A stretch of DNA of 5,069 bases from Burkholderiales bacterium (GTDB lineage Bacteria; Pseudomonadota; Gammaproteobacteria; Burkholderiales; Burkholderiaceae_C), in NCBI GenBank assembly GCA_011390055.1, contig JAABTC010000160.1, positions 1 to 5,069 on the forward strand, given 5' to 3'. Under the pieces are notes generated by a model. The model saw only the letters and a program-made list of their open reading frames with translations, was not told the DNA's origin and ran no database searches. Made by a program: the position numbers and the translations under genes. Positions 4,148 through 5,069 of the stretch are shown here, piece after piece; position 1 is the stretch's first letter; each line of letters starts with the position of its first letter.

Positions 4148-5069
4148 ATGCTCAACGTCTTCACCCTGGTCAACGGGCGCCTGGTCCAGGAAGAGATCGA
4201 CAGCACTGCGGTGGCCAGCACCGGGATGCGTCCGGTGTGGGTCGACCTGCAGTCGCCGACGGTCGAGGAGAAGGCCTGGGTCCGCGAGCGCTACGGGATC
4301 GAGATCCCCGACGACATCGTCGACGACGACCTCGAAGAGTCCGCGCGTTTCTACGAGGAAGACAACGGCGAGCTGCACATCCGCTCGGACTTCCTGATCG
4401 ACGACGACGTGACGCCGCGCAACGTGCGGGCGGCCTTCATCCTCTACCAGCAGGTGCTGTTTTCGGTCCATGACGAAGACCTGCCGGTGTTTCGCCTGCT
4501 GCGCCTGCGCGCGCGCCGCATCCCCGCGCTGATCGAAGACGCCAAGGACGTGCTGCTCAAGCTCTACGACGCCGATGCGGAGTACAGCGCCGATGCGCTG
4601 GAGGGCATCTATGACGCCCTAGAAGCCGTTGGTGCGGGTGTGTTGAAGCAGGACGTCGACGACCGCTCCGCCGGCGCGGCGCTGGCCGCCATTGCCAAGG
4701 AGGAAGACTTGAACGGCCGCATCCGGCGCAACGTGATGGACACGCGCCGCGCGGTCAGCTTCATGATGCGCAGCCGCATGCTCAATGCCGAGCAGTTCGA
4801 GGAGGCGCGCCAGATCCTGCGTGACATCGACTCGCTCGACAGCCACACCGCCTTCCTGTTCGACAAGATCAACTTCCTGCTCGATGCGACGGTCGGCTTC
4901 ATCAACATCAATCAGAACAAGATCATCAAGATCTTCTCGGTGGCCAGCGTGGCGTTGCTGCCGCCGACCCTGATCGCCAGCCTGTACGGCATGAATTTCA
5001 AGTACATGCCCGAGCTCGACTGGCGTCTCGGTTATCCGTTTGCGATCGGCATCATGCTGGCCTCGGTGG
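4148..5069 (+). CDS. corA: Magnesium/cobalt transporter CorA (partial, C-terminus beyond window)
   Basis: CorA is a homopentameric inner-membrane channel for Mg2+ (also Co2+, Ni2+) with a large cytoplasmic sensing domain. 307 codons are visible; E. coli CorA has 316 residues, so probably only the end of the second transmembrane helix and the short tail are missing. The N-terminal alpha/beta domain is acidic (PDDIVDDDLEESARFYEEDNGE, with many Asp/Glu at 54-75), as expected for divalent-cation sensing. The long stalk helix covers roughly 190-260. Transmembrane helix 1 (about 260-280, KIIKIFSVASVALLPPTLIA) ends in the family signature YGMN (280-283), followed by the periplasmic loop FKYMPELDWRLGYP (284-297) and the start of helix 2 (298 on). 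The ATG at 4148 gives the family N-terminus MLNVF, but no Shine-Dalgarno precedes it. An in-frame GTG at 4115 is an alternative. It is divergent from hpf. Confidence 0.96.
   Translation, partial: MLNVFTLVNGRLVQEEIDSTAVASTGMRPVWVDLQSPTVEEKAWVRERYGIEIPDDIVDDDLEESARFYEEDNGELHIRSDFLIDDDVTPRNVRAAFILYQQVLFSVHDEDLPVFRLLRLRARRIPALIEDAKDVLLKLYDADAEYSADALEGIYDALEAVGAGVLKQDVDDRSAGAALAAIAKEEDLNGRIRRNVMDTRRAVSFMMRSRMLNAEQFEEARQILRDIDSLDSHTAFLFDKINFLLDATVGFININQNKIIKIFSVASVALLPPTLIASLYGMNFKYMPELDWRLGYPFAIGIMLASV

Noticed and set aside
1..5069. CRISPR arrays, insertion sequences, tRNA or phage remains
   Set aside because: No regularly spaced repeats, terminal inverted repeats, transposase motifs or tRNA-like folds were found; the window is tightly packed with housekeeping genes.

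Overview
The window is ordinary chromosomal core sequence from a GC-rich (roughly two-thirds G+C by eye) proteobacterium. The protein sequences and gene neighbourhoods (bamE-dapB divergent from fur, and ptsN next to an HPr kinase gene) point to a betaproteobacterium, most likely order Burkholderiales. I see no mobile element, CRISPR array, rRNA or tRNA. Coding density is high, and all seven main genes belong to known families.

Layout, left to right. At 1-694 (minus) is the first ~85% of dapB, a lysine/peptidoglycan-precursor reductase, cut by the window edge. It overlaps the end of bamE (691-1242, minus), an outer-membrane-assembly lipoprotein, by an ATGA junction. A 130-bp divergent region (1243-1372) separates bamE from fur (1373-1801, plus), the ferric uptake regulator. 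This region holds a -10-like TATGAT, an imperfect palindrome that could be a weak Fur operator, and a 20-codon upstream ORF whose stop overlaps the fur GTG start. fur runs convergently into hprK (34 bp apart). hprK (1836-2789, minus) is HPr kinase/phosphorylase and lies just downstream of ptsN (2815-3285, minus), EIIA-Ntr. The 25-bp gap between them is bridged exactly by a 9-codon mini-ORF. Upstream, ptsN has its own perfect TATAAT box, and a strong intrinsic terminator (3466-3488) closes off hpf (3512-3850, minus), the ribosome hibernation factor. A 297-bp divergent region then leads to corA (4148 to the window end, plus), a Mg2+/Co2+ channel truncated near its C-terminus.

How the genes fit together. 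hprK and ptsN are the regulatory part of an incomplete phosphotransferase (PTS-Ntr) system. HprK phosphorylates HPr on serine, and PtsN is the terminal phosphoacceptor. hpf usually sits between rpoN and ptsN in proteobacteria. Here the rpoN position is taken by the divergent corA, and a terminator separates hpf from ptsN, so the ancestral cluster looks split into two transcription units. bamE-dapB looks like a translationally coupled pair.

I did not find a wholly new system. The observations most worth a second look concern translational control: the short ORF overlapping the fur start, whose architecture recalls the uof-fur arrangement of E. coli, and the mini-ORF linking ptsN to an hprK start that has no Shine-Dalgarno sequence.
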